Below are positions 15,828 through 22,978 of a stretch of 24,588 bases of DNA, piece after piece (the first letter of the stretch is position 1; every line of letters starts with the position of its first letter). Below the pieces are notes generated by a model, which saw only the letters and a program-made list of their open reading frames with translations, was not told the DNA's origin and made no database searches. Source of the DNA: Chloroflexi bacterium RBG_16_60_22 (lineage in GTDB: Bacteria; Chloroflexota; Dehalococcoidia; Dehalococcoidales; RBG-16-60-22); assembly GCA_001796935.1 (NCBI GenBank), contig MGNX01000062.1:903-25490 (forward strand), in the 5' to 3' direction. The translations under genes were made by a program, and so were the position numbers.

Positions 15828-16742
15828 TTGAGTTCAACATACGCTAAAGTGATTGTAAATCCGACGGCCGGGGCCGGCCGGACGGGTCGGGAGTGGCCGC
15901 GGATAAAGGCCCTTTTCAAGGGGTCCGGCCTCCGCTTCGAACATGACCTGACCGAGGCCCCCGGGCACGCCATCGAGCTGGCCACGGCCGCCGCCCGGAA
16001 CGGCTACGACATGGTGATATCGGTGGGGGGCGACGGCACCATCAACGAGGTCGTCAACGGGCTGTACAAGTCCGGCGGCATCGGGGAAGCCACCCTGGGC
16101 ATCATCAGCACCGGCACCGGCGGCGACTACGTCCGTACCGTGGGCATCCCGCGCGGCTGTGAAGAGGCCTGCCGGAAGTTGTTACAACCGCGGCGGGTCA
16201 CCGTCGACCTCGGCATGGTGGAATACGCCAGCAATGGCCGCACCGTGGAGAGGCTCTTCGTTAATTTCGCCGGCATGGGCTTCGATGCCGAGATTGTCCG
16301 GCGTACCACGCAGCAGTTTAAGGCACTGGGGGGCCTGCCGTCCTACCTGCTGGGGTTGCTGGCCACCCTGGTATCTTACCGGAACCGCGATGTCTCCATC
16401 ACCATCGACGGCGAGGTGGTCGATGAGCGGGTCTGCACCGTCATCATGAACAATGGCCGCTACGGGGGCGGGGGTATGCTCACCGCGCCCGATGCCCGGG
16501 TCGACGACGGCTATTTCGACGTTTTGATTATCGGCGATTTAAGCAAGCCCGACCTCCTCTGGTCGCTGCCGCGCATCTACCGGGGGACGCACCTGACACA
16601 TCCGAAGGTAAAGCTGCGCAAGGCCAGGGAAATAGAGGTGAGGTCGGCGCAGCCGCTGCATCTGCAGGCTGACGGCGAACTGCTGGGGCAAATACCGGCA
16701 CGCTTCCGCGTGCTGCTGGCAATACTGAACGTGGTGGTCTGA
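15828..16742 (+). CDS. diacylglycerol-kinase-family lipid kinase (YegS/DagK type)
   Basis: ATP-dependent lipid kinase of the DAGK catalytic-domain family; possible substrates are diacylglycerol, phosphatidylglycerol or other polar lipids. It has 304 residues, typical of the bacterial family. Seen: VIVNPTAGAGR (8-18), the nucleotide-binding GGDGTINEVVNG (67-78), GTGGDYVRT, a second-domain NFAGMGFDAE, and NNGRYGGGGM. I chose the TTG at 15828 because GGGGCAGG (15815-15822) sits 5 bases upstream and the first strand starts at residue 7. The frame is open back to a TTG at 15780, but that start would precede the expected transcription start. The small membrane protein follows after 1 base. Whether it makes phosphatidic acid or another lipid cannot be told. 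Confidence 0.93.
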   Translation: MSSTYAKVIVNPTAGAGRTGREWPRIKALFKGSGLRFEHDLTEAPGHAIELATAAARNGYDMVISVGGDGTINEVVNGLYKSGGIGEATLGIISTGTGGDYVRTVGIPRGCEEACRKLLQPRRVTVDLGMVEYASNGRTVERLFVNFAGMGFDAEIVRRTTQQFKALGGLPSYLLGLLATLVSYRNRDVSITIDGEVVDERVCTVIMNNGRYGGGGMLTAPDARVDDGYFDVLIIGDLSKPDLLWSLPRIYRGTHLTHPKVKLRKAREIEVRSAQPLHLQADGELLGQIPARFRVLLAILNVVV

Positions 16743-16743
16743 C

Positions 16744-17058
16744 ATGCGGTTACACCTGAGCCGGAATAAAATAAAATATCTCCTCGGCGCGCTCATAGCC
16801 TTCGTCGTCATGGACGGGGTGCTCACCGAGTTCCTCATCGATGGGGGAAGGGCGCGGGAAGGCAATCCGCTGCTGGAGCCGCTGGTGGGGGAAGTCGGGT
16901 TCATGATAGTAAAAACGGTCGGCGCCCTGCTGTGCGCCTTTATACTGTGGGATGTCTACCGGCGGTTCCCCAGGGTGGGGGTCATCGCCACGTGGGTCGC
17001 GGTAGCCGCCTACGCGGCCATCATTCTCTGGAACTCTAGCCTGTTTCTTCTATCCTGA
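16744..17058 (+). CDS. small three-helix membrane protein (DUF5658-like)
   Basis: A 104-residue protein with three predicted membrane helices at about 11-28, 50-68 and 77-95. The pattern of an Asp in the first helix (VVMDGVLTEFLI) followed by a GRAREGNPLLEPL loop resembles the DUF5658 family as I remember it; its function is unknown. It starts one base after the lipid kinase stop, so the two are cotranscribed and perhaps work together at the membrane. Its last 23 bases overlap the end of the convergent acyl-CoA ligase gene, leaving no room for a terminator between them. Confidence 0.82.
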   Translation: MRLHLSRNKIKYLLGALIAFVVMDGVLTEFLIDGGRAREGNPLLEPLVGEVGFMIVKTVGALLCAFILWDVYRRFPRVGVIATWVAVAAYAAIILWNSSLFLLS

Positions 17059-18577
17059 GCTCTCCGACCGCCCGGCCGGCGGGACGCCTCCAGTTGGGGA
17101 TTACCTCCGGCATGACGTCCGTAAAGACAATCTCCCGCGGCAGCTTGTAGTCGGCCATGCGTCCCTGGCAGTACTGGCGGATTTCCGGCTCGGTGGCCGT
17201 CTCCCCCGGCTTCAGGCGCACCAGCGCTTTGACCGTCTCGCCGCGGATAACGTCCGGCACCCCGACGATTCTTACCTCGGCTATCCTGGGATGTGTCGCC
17301 ATCACCTCTTCGATGTCCGCGGGGAAGATATTCTGGCCCTTGAGGATGAGCATCTTGCGCTTGCGGCCGGTGATAAAGAGGAAGCCGTCCCGGTCAATAC
17401 GGCCGATATCGCCGGTATGCAGCCAGCCGTTCCTCAGCGCGGCGGCGGTGGCTTCGGGGCGGTGGTAAAAGCCGGTCATCACCGGGCCGCGGGCGACTAT
17501 CTCGCCTTCGCGGTCGGGGGGAAGCTCGTTATCGTCATCGTCAAAAATCTTTATCTCCCAGCAGGGCATCGGCTGGCCCGAGGAGCCGGGCTTGCCGGAG
17601 CCGTCGATGGGCGAGACGGTAATCTGCGAGACCGACTCCGTCTGGCCGTAGATATCGAGGAGGTTGAAGCCGAAGTGCTGTTTGAAGAGCCGGATAATCT
17701 CCACCGGCAGGGGGGCGCCGCCGCTGATGCAGAGTCGCAGCGAGCTTAAATCATAGGGTATGCCTTCGCGCCGGGCGACGTTAATCATCAGGGCGTAGAT
17801 ATAGGGGACGCCGAGGTACATCGTGCCTTTTTCCCTCTCCACGGCCTCCATGAAGCGGTGGATGGACCGCCCCGTCCCGCTCACCACCGCCACGGTACTG
17901 CCCTGGTACATGGAAGCCAGCAGCACGGCGGTCAGGCCGAACTGGTGGTACATGGGCAGGGCGAACTGCAGCAGCACGTCCTTATCGGTCTGCTCAAAGA
18001 CCTCGGCGGAGTTGATGGCCTCGGTGCAGACGCTCCGGTGGGAGAGCTCGACGCCGTGCGGCTCCTGGGTGGGCCCCCCGGTGTAGGAGATAACGGCGGT
18101 ATCCCCCGGAGAAATGGGAACTTTGAGGCGCGAGGGGGGATTTTCCGCCAGGATTTGCTGATAGCCGATAGTCCGCTCATTGCCTTCGGCGTTGACGGCG
18201 ATAACATGGTCGATTGATTTGAAGCGGGACATCTCCGGCAGCAGGGCTTTCAGGGATGGGTCCTCGACCGCCAGCACCCTGGGAAGGCAGTCGTTGAAGA
18301 TGCGGGCCAGCTCGTTAGGGATATACCGGGCGTCGAGGGGAACAGCGATGCCCCCGGCCTTGATAATCCCGAAGAATACGGCCACGAACTCCGGGTTGCT
18401 GGCCTGAATCATCGCCACGCGGTCGCCCTTCTTTACCCCCATCTTGACGAGGGCGTGGGCCACCCGGTTGGCGTCCGCCTCCAGCTGGGCGAAGGTCACG
18501 CGGCGGTCGCCGATGACAATCGCCGTCTTGGCGGCGAAGCGCGCTGCGGCACTCTCCAGCACCGACCTCAGGTCCAT
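17036..18577 (-). CDS. AMP-forming acyl-CoA synthetase-like protein with degenerate motifs
   Basis: Member of the ANL adenylating family; normal members activate a fatty or aromatic acid to acyl-AMP and then acyl-CoA. It has 513 residues from the ATG at 18577; a longer frame to 18799 only shadows the upstream gene. Conserved: AYGxTE-like YGQTE (310-314), WLHTGDIGRIDRDGF (385-399), Asp390, and GRKRKMLILKGQNIFPADIEE (404-424). Altered: the phosphate loop, normally TSGTTGxPKG, reads TGGPTQEPHG (166-175), losing the usual Ser/Thr/Gly positions and the Lys. The C-terminal catalytic motif, normally PxTxxGKxxR, reads PNWRRPAGRA (494-503), with no Lys. It may be inactive for adenylation, have another function, or be a divergent but active subgroup. 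It follows the ATP-grasp gene by 16 bases, with no clear ribosome site. Confidence 0.88.
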   Translation of the reverse strand: MDLRSVLESAAARFAAKTAIVIGDRRVTFAQLEADANRVAHALVKMGVKKGDRVAMIQASNPEFVAVFFGIIKAGGIAVPLDARYIPNELARIFNDCLPRVLAVEDPSLKALLPEMSRFKSIDHVIAVNAEGNERTIGYQQILAENPPSRLKVPISPGDTAVISYTGGPTQEPHGVELSHRSVCTEAINSAEVFEQTDKDVLLQFALPMYHQFGLTAVLLASMYQGSTVAVVSGTGRSIHRFMEAVEREKGTMYLGVPYIYALMINVARREGIPYDLSSLRLCISGGAPLPVEIIRLFKQHFGFNLLDIYGQTESVSQITVSPIDGSGKPGSSGQPMPCWEIKIFDDDDNELPPDREGEIVARGPVMTGFYHRPEATAAALRNGWLHTGDIGRIDRDGFLFITGRKRKMLILKGQNIFPADIEEVMATHPRIAEVRIVGVPDVIRGETVKALVRLKPGETATEPEIRQYCQGRMADYKLPREIVFTDVMPEVIPNWRRPAGRAVGELRIEETG

Positions 18578-18593
18578 CAGTTTTTCAGTAATC

Positions 18594-19301
18594 TTATTTT
18601 TCCTCCAGCACGATTCTGGCGTCCACGGCCACGGCGCCGTTCCCGGAAGCGATAACGGGATTGAGGTCGAGCTCCCGGACCGCCGGGTTCCCCGCCACGA
18701 AGGCGGAGACCGCCAGCAGCATGTCTTCCAGCGCGGTGATATCCGCCGGCTCCCGGCCGCGCTCACCCCTGAGCACCGGGAAACCCCTGATTTCTTCAAT
18801 CATCTCGCGGGCGTCCCTCCGGGTCAGGGGCGTCACCCGCAGGGAAATGTCCTTCAGGACTTCCACCCAGATGCCGCCGAGGCCGAACATGAGCACCGGG
18901 CCGAACTGGGCGTCCCGGGTCATGCCGATTATCACCTCGGTGCCGGGCGGGGCCATGGCCTGCACGGAGAGGCCCTGAACCGCGGCAAGGGGGTATTCCC
19001 GGGCGGTCTCTTTAAGCATAGCGTCTCCGGCCTCCACGACCTGCTCCGGGGTGGCCAGTCCCAGCCGGACGCCGCCGGAGTCGCTCTTGTGGATGATGTC
19101 CGGCGAGGCTATCTTCAGGGCCACCGGGAAGCCCAACTCCCGGCCGATGGCTGCAGCTTCCTGCGGCGTTTTAGCCAGCCGGGCAGGGATGACGCTGATG
19201 CCTGCCTCGCCGAGGAGTTCCTTGGACTCCACCTCGGTCAGGAAGACCCTGCCTTCGTTCCTGGCTCGTTCGATAATCGCGTGCGCTGTCAATGAAACCA
19301 T
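18594..19301 (-). CDS. ATP-grasp acyl-CoA synthetase subunit (ADP-forming, beta-type)
   Basis: Corresponds to the ATP-grasp domain (about 230 residues) of ADP-forming acetyl/acyl-CoA synthetases and related acetate-CoA ligase family proteins, which exchange acyl-CoA plus ADP and phosphate for acid, ATP and CoA. The 235-residue protein shows LTEVESKELLGEAGI (21-35), the ATP-grasp lysine strand VALKIASPDIIHKSDSGGV, GMTRDAQFGPVLMFGLGG, and a C-terminal ELDLNPVIA metal-site strand. The CoA-binding/ligase alpha domain is not encoded next to it, so the partner must be elsewhere, or the neighbouring AMP-forming-type ligase replaces it. The ATG at 19301 is placed by the family start; an extended -10 lies about 32 bases upstream. 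It heads the operon with the ligase-like gene. Confidence 0.9.
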   Translation of the reverse strand: MVSLTAHAIIERARNEGRVFLTEVESKELLGEAGISVIPARLAKTPQEAAAIGRELGFPVALKIASPDIIHKSDSGGVRLGLATPEQVVEAGDAMLKETAREYPLAAVQGLSVQAMAPPGTEVIIGMTRDAQFGPVLMFGLGGIWVEVLKDISLRVTPLTRRDAREMIEEIRGFPVLRGERGREPADITALEDMLLAVSAFVAGNPAVRELDLNPVIASGNGAVAVDARIVLEEK

Positions 19302-19333
19302 TATCCGGATGAAATGTTAAGGAAAACCAGTCT

Positions 19334-19342
19334 AGTATAACA
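19334..19342 (-). promoter_or_regulatory. extended -10 promoter of the ATP-grasp/ligase operon
   Basis: TGT-TATACT on the minus strand, 32 bases upstream of the ATG at 19301. The -35 region is poor. The leader would be about 26 bases and does not contain a strong Shine-Dalgarno sequence. Confidence 0.45.
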
Positions 19343-19408
19343 AAGAAAAGCCGGTTTTGAAAAGCGCCGATGAAGCGGCCTGGTTGGCACGCGATAATTG
19401 GCTTTACC

Positions 19409-20131
19409 TCACCCCTGACCCAGTAGAACCTCGATTTCCTTTTTAGTCAGCCGCCTCACTTCCCCTTCCTTGATGTCGCCCAGGTCCAGTCCGCCGATGC
19501 GCACGCGTTTCAGGGCCAGGACGGGGTGCCCCAGCCTTTCGAACATGCGGCGCACCTGGCGCTTCCGGCCTTCGTGGATGGTGATGGAGTAATTGAACGG
19601 CGGCAGCGGGACGGCCTTGACGGAGGCCGGGTGGGTCGGGCCGTCCTCCAGCCGGATGCCCCCTTCGAGTCGCCTGATTTCCTCCGCCCTGAGCCTGCCC
19701 TTAATCTGCACCAGGTACTCTTTTTCGTGCTCGAAGCGGGGGTGGGTCAGCCGATAGGTGAGGTCGCCGTCGTTGGTGAGCAGGAGCAGGCCGGTGGTAT
19801 CGATGTCCAGCCGACCCACCGGGTAGAGGCGGTGGCGGCGGTATTTCTCAGGCAGGACGTCCAGCACGGTGCGGCGTCCCTTCTCGTCGCTGACGGTGGA
19901 AACGACATTGGCCGGCTTGTTGAGCATCAGGCAGATGACCTCGCCGGGTTTAAGGTCGACCGTCCGCCCGTCGATAGCGACGCGGTCTTTAGAGATATCG
20001 ACCGGGTGGTTGAAGGACTCCGCCAGCTCCCCGTTGACCTCCACCCGTCCCTGCCGGACAGCGTCGGCCATGCGGCGCCGGGAGCCGATGCCGGCTTCGG
20101 TCAGGGCCTTGATGAGGGGGCGGGTGGGCAT
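19409..20131 (-). CDS. rluB: pseudouridine synthase, RsuA/RluB family
   Basis: Modifies uridine to pseudouridine in rRNA, most likely 23S rRNA as in RluB. It has 240 residues. An N-terminal S4 RNA-binding domain (about 3-62: LIKALTEAGIGSRRRMADAV, VEVNG) is followed by the catalytic domain: MLNKPANVVSTVSD (69-82), YPVGRLDIDTTGLLLLTNDG with catalytic Asp109, and IHEGRKRQVRRMFERLGHPV. The ATG at 20131 follows GGAG about 9 bases upstream. It is transcribed alone, divergent from thiL. RluB and RluE/RsuA cannot be firmly separated without alignment; size, S4 domain and general bacterial distribution favour RluB. Confidence 0.92.
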   Translation of the reverse strand: MPTRPLIKALTEAGIGSRRRMADAVRQGRVEVNGELAESFNHPVDISKDRVAIDGRTVDLKPGEVICLMLNKPANVVSTVSDEKGRRTVLDVLPEKYRRHRLYPVGRLDIDTTGLLLLTNDGDLTYRLTHPRFEHEKEYLVQIKGRLRAEEIRRLEGGIRLEDGPTHPASVKAVPLPPFNYSITIHEGRKRQVRRMFERLGHPVLALKRVRIGGLDLGDIKEGEVRRLTKKEIEVLLGQG

Positions 20132-20149
20132 ATAATCATCTCCACTTCA

Positions 20150-20155
20150 AGTATA
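20150..20155 (-). promoter_or_regulatory. -10 element of the rluB-like gene
   Basis: TATACT on the minus strand, 18 bases upstream of the ATG at 20131, with GTGGAG in the predicted leader. No TGn extension; the -35 was not identified with confidence. Confidence 0.4.
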
Positions 20156-20244
20156 ATTCTTACTCATGAGAAAGGCCAGCGTAATCTTTTTCACCGTGAA
20201 TATTTTACCTCAGCACCTTTCCCGGCCAACGGCTTTGCCCCAAA

Positions 20245-20315
20245 TGTCATTCTGAGGAACGAAGTGACGAAAGAATCCCTACCGCTGTAGACCCTTCGCT
20301 GCGCTCAGGGTGACA
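20245..20315. repeat. imperfect palindromic dispersed-type repeat upstream of thiL
   Basis: TGTCATTCTGAG (20245-20256) and CTCAGGGTGACA (20304-20315) are inverted repeats matching at 10 of 12 positions. Between them GAACGAAGTGACGAAAGAATC and CCCTTCGCTGCG are partly complementary. This TGTCATTCTGAG...CTCAGGGTGACA form is a common intergenic repeat in many bacterial genomes as I recall. It is a different family from the repeats at 4271 and 11947. It lies between the rluB and thiL promoters, in a 259-base gene-free stretch that otherwise holds only those two promoters. Confidence 0.7.
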
Positions 20316-20375
20316 CAAATAAAGTATTTTTAAGGCAAAGCCACCTCACCCGGATAGAGAGCCACCCGGCTATTA

Positions 20376-20384
20376 TGCTATAAT
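20376..20384 (+). promoter_or_regulatory. promoter of thiL, leaderless spacing
   Basis: Extended -10 TGC-TATAAT, a perfect hexamer, followed by exactly 6 bases (TTAGCT) and then the ATG of thiL at 20391. There is no -35 match and no Shine-Dalgarno sequence. Transcription should begin at the ATG itself. The element TTATGCTATA is shared base for base with the argJ promoter. Confidence 0.65.
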
Positions 20385-20390
20385 TTAGCT

Positions 20391-21386
20391 ATGAAAGTCG
20401 GGGAAGTGGGCGAGTTCGGGCTGATTGACCTCCTGGCCAGGAAGGTCGCCGGCGCGCCGGGACAGTCGTCCAGACCCGACCGGCTCATCATCGGCATCGG
20501 TGACGACACCGCCGCCTGGCGCTGTGATTCCGCCATCGAGCTGGCCACCGTCGATTCCCTCGTCCAGGACATTCACTTCTCGCTGGAAACGGCCACCTGG
20601 CGGGAGCTCGGCTGGAAATCGCTGGCCATCAACCTCAGCGATATCGCCGCCATGGGCGGCGTCCCCGGCTACGCGCTGGTGGCGCTGGACCTGCCGGAAG
20701 ACACGGAAGTGGAGGACGTGACGGCGCTCTACGAGGGGATGCTCGACCTGGCTGGCCGGACGGGCACGGCCATCGCCGGGGGCAATATCAGCGGGTCGCC
20801 GGTGGTCTCGATTACCGTTACCGTCATCGGGAGCGGCCGGGGTGACAAGCTCCTGCGCCGCTCGACCGCCCGCCCCGGCGATGTGATAGCCGTCACCGGC
20901 CACCTGGGCACCGCTGCCGCCGGGCTGGAGATGCTGACGAAGAAGCTCGCGTTCGGGCCGGAGGCCACCGGATATTTAAGGGACGCTTTTCTTCACCCCG
21001 TGCCGCGCCTGGACGAGGGGAGGGTGCTGATTGAGAACGGCATTGCCACGGCCATCGATATCAGCGACGGGCTCATCGCCGACCTCCGCCATATCTGCGA
21101 GGCGAGCCGCGTCGGCGCCCGCGTCCACGCCGATAAGCTTCCGGTTCACCAGACGGTAAAGGACAGCTTCGGGGAGAAGGCGCTGGAGCTGGCGCTGGGC
21201 GGCGGGGAGGACTACGAGCTGCTCTTTACCGGCGCCGCGGACACCGTTGCCAGAGCCGGGGCGGCGATGGCTTGCCCGGTGACCGTCATCGGTGAAATCA
21301 CCGGGGGAAAAACGGGACATATCGACCTCGTCAACGCCGCCGGCCGGGCCGTCAAGGCCGACCGGACGGGCTGGCGGCATTTTTAA
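20391..21386 (+). CDS. thiL: thiamine-monophosphate kinase ThiL
   Basis: Phosphorylates thiamine monophosphate with ATP to the cofactor thiamine diphosphate. It has 331 residues, close to the family norm, of the PurM/AIR synthase-like fold. Seen: the N-terminal GEFGLIDLLARK (7-18), GIGDDTAAW (36-44), the Mg site VDSLVQDIHF (54-63), KSLAINLSDIAAMGG (75-89), GGNISGSP, ISDGLIADLRHI (the second half's metal loop) and GGGEDYELLFT. The ATG lies 6 bases from a perfect extended -10 and has no ribosome site, so translation is probably leaderless. Thioesterase, HAD phosphatase and ndk genes follow with tight spacing; a functional link to thiamine is not obvious for these. Confidence 0.96.
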   Translation: MKVGEVGEFGLIDLLARKVAGAPGQSSRPDRLIIGIGDDTAAWRCDSAIELATVDSLVQDIHFSLETATWRELGWKSLAINLSDIAAMGGVPGYALVALDLPEDTEVEDVTALYEGMLDLAGRTGTAIAGGNISGSPVVSITVTVIGSGRGDKLLRRSTARPGDVIAVTGHLGTAAAGLEMLTKKLAFGPEATGYLRDAFLHPVPRLDEGRVLIENGIATAIDISDGLIADLRHICEASRVGARVHADKLPVHQTVKDSFGEKALELALGGGEDYELLFTGAADTVARAGAAMACPVTVIGEITGGKTGHIDLVNAAGRAVKADRTGWRHF

Positions 21387-21412
21387 AAGAACGAGAGAAC
21401 GGAGACAGTGAC

Positions 21413-21853
21413 ATGGTAGCGCTGCCGAAAGTATCCATCGAAACCGATATCCATAAGAACTTTTGCTTCGGGTGCGGCGAGCATAACCCCATCGGGCTGA
21501 AGCTGAAATTCAGGCTGGAGGAAGGTATTCTCAAGGCTGAAATTAAGCCCGAAAAGGTCTTCCAGGGGTGGCCGGGGCTCGTCCACGGCGGCATCCTCGC
21601 GCTGATACTGGACGAGGCGATGAATAACGTGGGGTTCCTCAACGGTATCACCTGCATTACCGCCACCATGAACATCCGGCTGCGCCAGCCGGTCAAGGTG
21701 GAGCAGACGCTCGATGTCACCGCCCGGATAACCCGGCAGACGCGGAAGCTGCTGGAAAGCCGGGCGGAAATCAGCCTCAAGGACGGCACGGTGGTCGCCG
21801 AGGGCCACTCCAAGCAGTTCATCATCGAGGAGTCCGCCCTTGCCAAAAAATAA
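21413..21853 (+). CDS. PaaI-type hotdog-fold acyl-CoA thioesterase
   Basis: A 146-residue hotdog-fold protein that probably hydrolyses an acyl-CoA thioester. Seen: CFGCGEHNPIGLKLKF (17-32), a start common in one hotdog subgroup, GWPGLVHGGILALILDEAM with the HGG loop and the acidic residue on the long helix, and a final strand containing GTVVAEGHSKQF. It lacks signals and is cytoplasmic. The ATG at 21413 lies 26 bases behind thiL with a weak GAGACAG-type ribosome site. The next gene overlaps its end by 14 bases. Substrate unknown. Confidence 0.9.
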   Translation: MVALPKVSIETDIHKNFCFGCGEHNPIGLKLKFRLEEGILKAEIKPEKVFQGWPGLVHGGILALILDEAMNNVGFLNGITCITATMNIRLRQPVKVEQTLDVTARITRQTRKLLESRAEISLKDGTVVAEGHSKQFIIEESALAKK

Positions 21854-22517
21854 CCGGCTGGAGGCGGTCCTCTGGGACCTCGACGGGGTGATTGCCGACA
21901 CCGGCGAGTACCACTACCAGGCCTGGCGCGAGGTCTTCGGGAAGAGGGGGGTGGACTACGGCCGGGAGGAGTTCATGAGGCACTTCGGCCAGCGGCACGA
22001 CACGATAATCTACGACGCCCTCGGTTATGATATTTCCAGGGAAGAGTTCGACACCATCACCGACGCCAAGCAGGCGAGCTACCGCCGGAGGGTCGGCGCT
22101 GACATCAGGCCGCTCCCGGGGGCCATCGAGCTGATAAAATCCCTCAACCGCCAGGGAATAAAGTCGGCCATCGCCTCCTCGGCGCCTCCGGAGAACATCG
22201 AAATCATCCTGCGCGGGCTTGGCATCGAGGGCTGTTTCCAGGCCATCGCCGCCGGCACGGAGGTGCCCGAGGGCAAACCCAGCCCGCAGGTCTTCCGGCT
22301 GGCCGCCGAAAAGCTGGGCGCGGACCCCGGAAGCTGCGTCGTCATCGAGGACGCCATCGCCGGGGTGGCCGCCGCCCACCGGGCCGGCATGAAGTGCATC
22401 GCCGTGACCAACAGCCACTCCCGGGACAGCCTGAAAAACGCCGACCTCATCGTGGGCTCGCTGGAGGAGGTCGGCGTCGAGACCCTGGCCGGACTGTTCC
22501 GCGGCAATACCGGCTGA
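21840..22517 (+). CDS. HAD-superfamily phosphatase/phosphomutase (beta-phosphoglucomutase-like)
   Basis: Haloacid dehalogenase-superfamily protein of subfamily IA, 225 residues. The nucleophile motif WDLDGVIADT gives Asp13 as nucleophile and Asp15 as acid/base; a helical cap follows (about 20-90); motif II is SAIASSAP; motif III uses the Lys in EGKPSPQVF; motif IV is VVIEDAIAGVAAA. It resembles beta-phosphoglucomutase and the phosphoglycolate-type phosphatases; the substrate is undecided. The start is TTG at 21840, placed by the family N-terminus and by GAGGAG 7 bases upstream, and overlaps the thioesterase gene by 14 bases, so translation is probably coupled. ndk follows after 26 bases. Confidence 0.92.
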   Translation: MPKNNRLEAVLWDLDGVIADTGEYHYQAWREVFGKRGVDYGREEFMRHFGQRHDTIIYDALGYDISREEFDTITDAKQASYRRRVGADIRPLPGAIELIKSLNRQGIKSAIASSAPPENIEIILRGLGIEGCFQAIAAGTEVPEGKPSPQVFRLAAEKLGADPGSCVVIEDAIAGVAAAHRAGMKCIAVTNSHSRDSLKNADLIVGSLEEVGVETLAGLFRGNTG

Positions 22518-22543
22518 AGAACAAATTCATTCAGGAGCTGAAG

Positions 22544-22978
22544 ATGGAAAGGTCTCTGGTACTCATCAAGCCGGACGCCATGCAGCGGGGACTGGCCGGC
22601 GTCATCATCGGCCGACTCCAGGGGGACGGACTGAAGCTGCTGGCGCTCAAGATGCTGCACATGGACCGGTCGCTGGCGGAGCGGCACTACGCCGTGCACC
22701 GGGACAAGCCCTTCTTCAGGGACCTGGTGGCGTACATCACCTCCGCCCCCATCGTGGCCGCCGTCTTCGAAGGGGAGGACGCCGTGGAGCGTATCCGGAA
22801 GATTATGGGGGCCACCGACCCCGCTAAAGCGGAGAAGGGCACGATACGGGCCGATTACGGGCTGGATGTCCAGCGCAACGCGACGCACGCCTCCGATTCC
22901 GTGGAAAACGGGAGAAAAGAGATAGCGCTCTTCTTCTCCGGGAAAGAGATTTTCCCGCCGGGGCCTACTGAATCCTGA
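22544..22978 (+). CDS. ndk: nucleoside diphosphate kinase
   Basis: Moves the gamma-phosphate between NTPs and NDPs through a phosphohistidine. It has 144 residues. Seen: LIKPDAMQRG (7-16) with Lys9, the Kpn-loop region, IRKIMGATDP (84-93), GTIRADYG, and the active-site His115 in RNATHASDS. Start chosen at ATG 22544: AGGAG is 7 bases upstream and the first strand starts at residue 4; the open frame further upstream only shadows the HAD gene. It is the last gene of the thiL block and overlaps the end of convergent rsfS by 14 bases. Confidence 0.96.
   Translation: MERSLVLIKPDAMQRGLAGVIIGRLQGDGLKLLALKMLHMDRSLAERHYAVHRDKPFFRDLVAYITSAPIVAAVFEGEDAVERIRKIMGATDPAKAEKGTIRADYGLDVQRNATHASDSVENGRKEIALFFSGKEIFPPGPTES

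Noticed and set aside
18578..18799. N-terminal extension of the acyl-CoA ligase frame
   Set aside because: The extra 74 residues lie in an alternative frame of the ATP-grasp gene and look unlike any ligase N-terminus; the ATG at 18577 matches the family start.
19302..19408. Terminator for the rluB-like gene
   Set aside because: Only a 4-base-pair GCCG/CGGC stem followed by GCTTTTC was found; too weak to call.
20166..20255. 29-codon small gene just after a plus-strand TATAAT
   Set aside because: It ends inside the palindromic repeat, lacks a ribosome site and overlaps the rluB promoter region; the TATAAT is the other side of the rluB -10.
20132..20390. TPP riboswitch upstream of thiL
   Set aside because: No CUGAGA-type or other TPP-box consensus arrangement is seen, and the promoter lies 6 bases before the ATG. 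The CTGAGG in the repeat is part of the palindrome.
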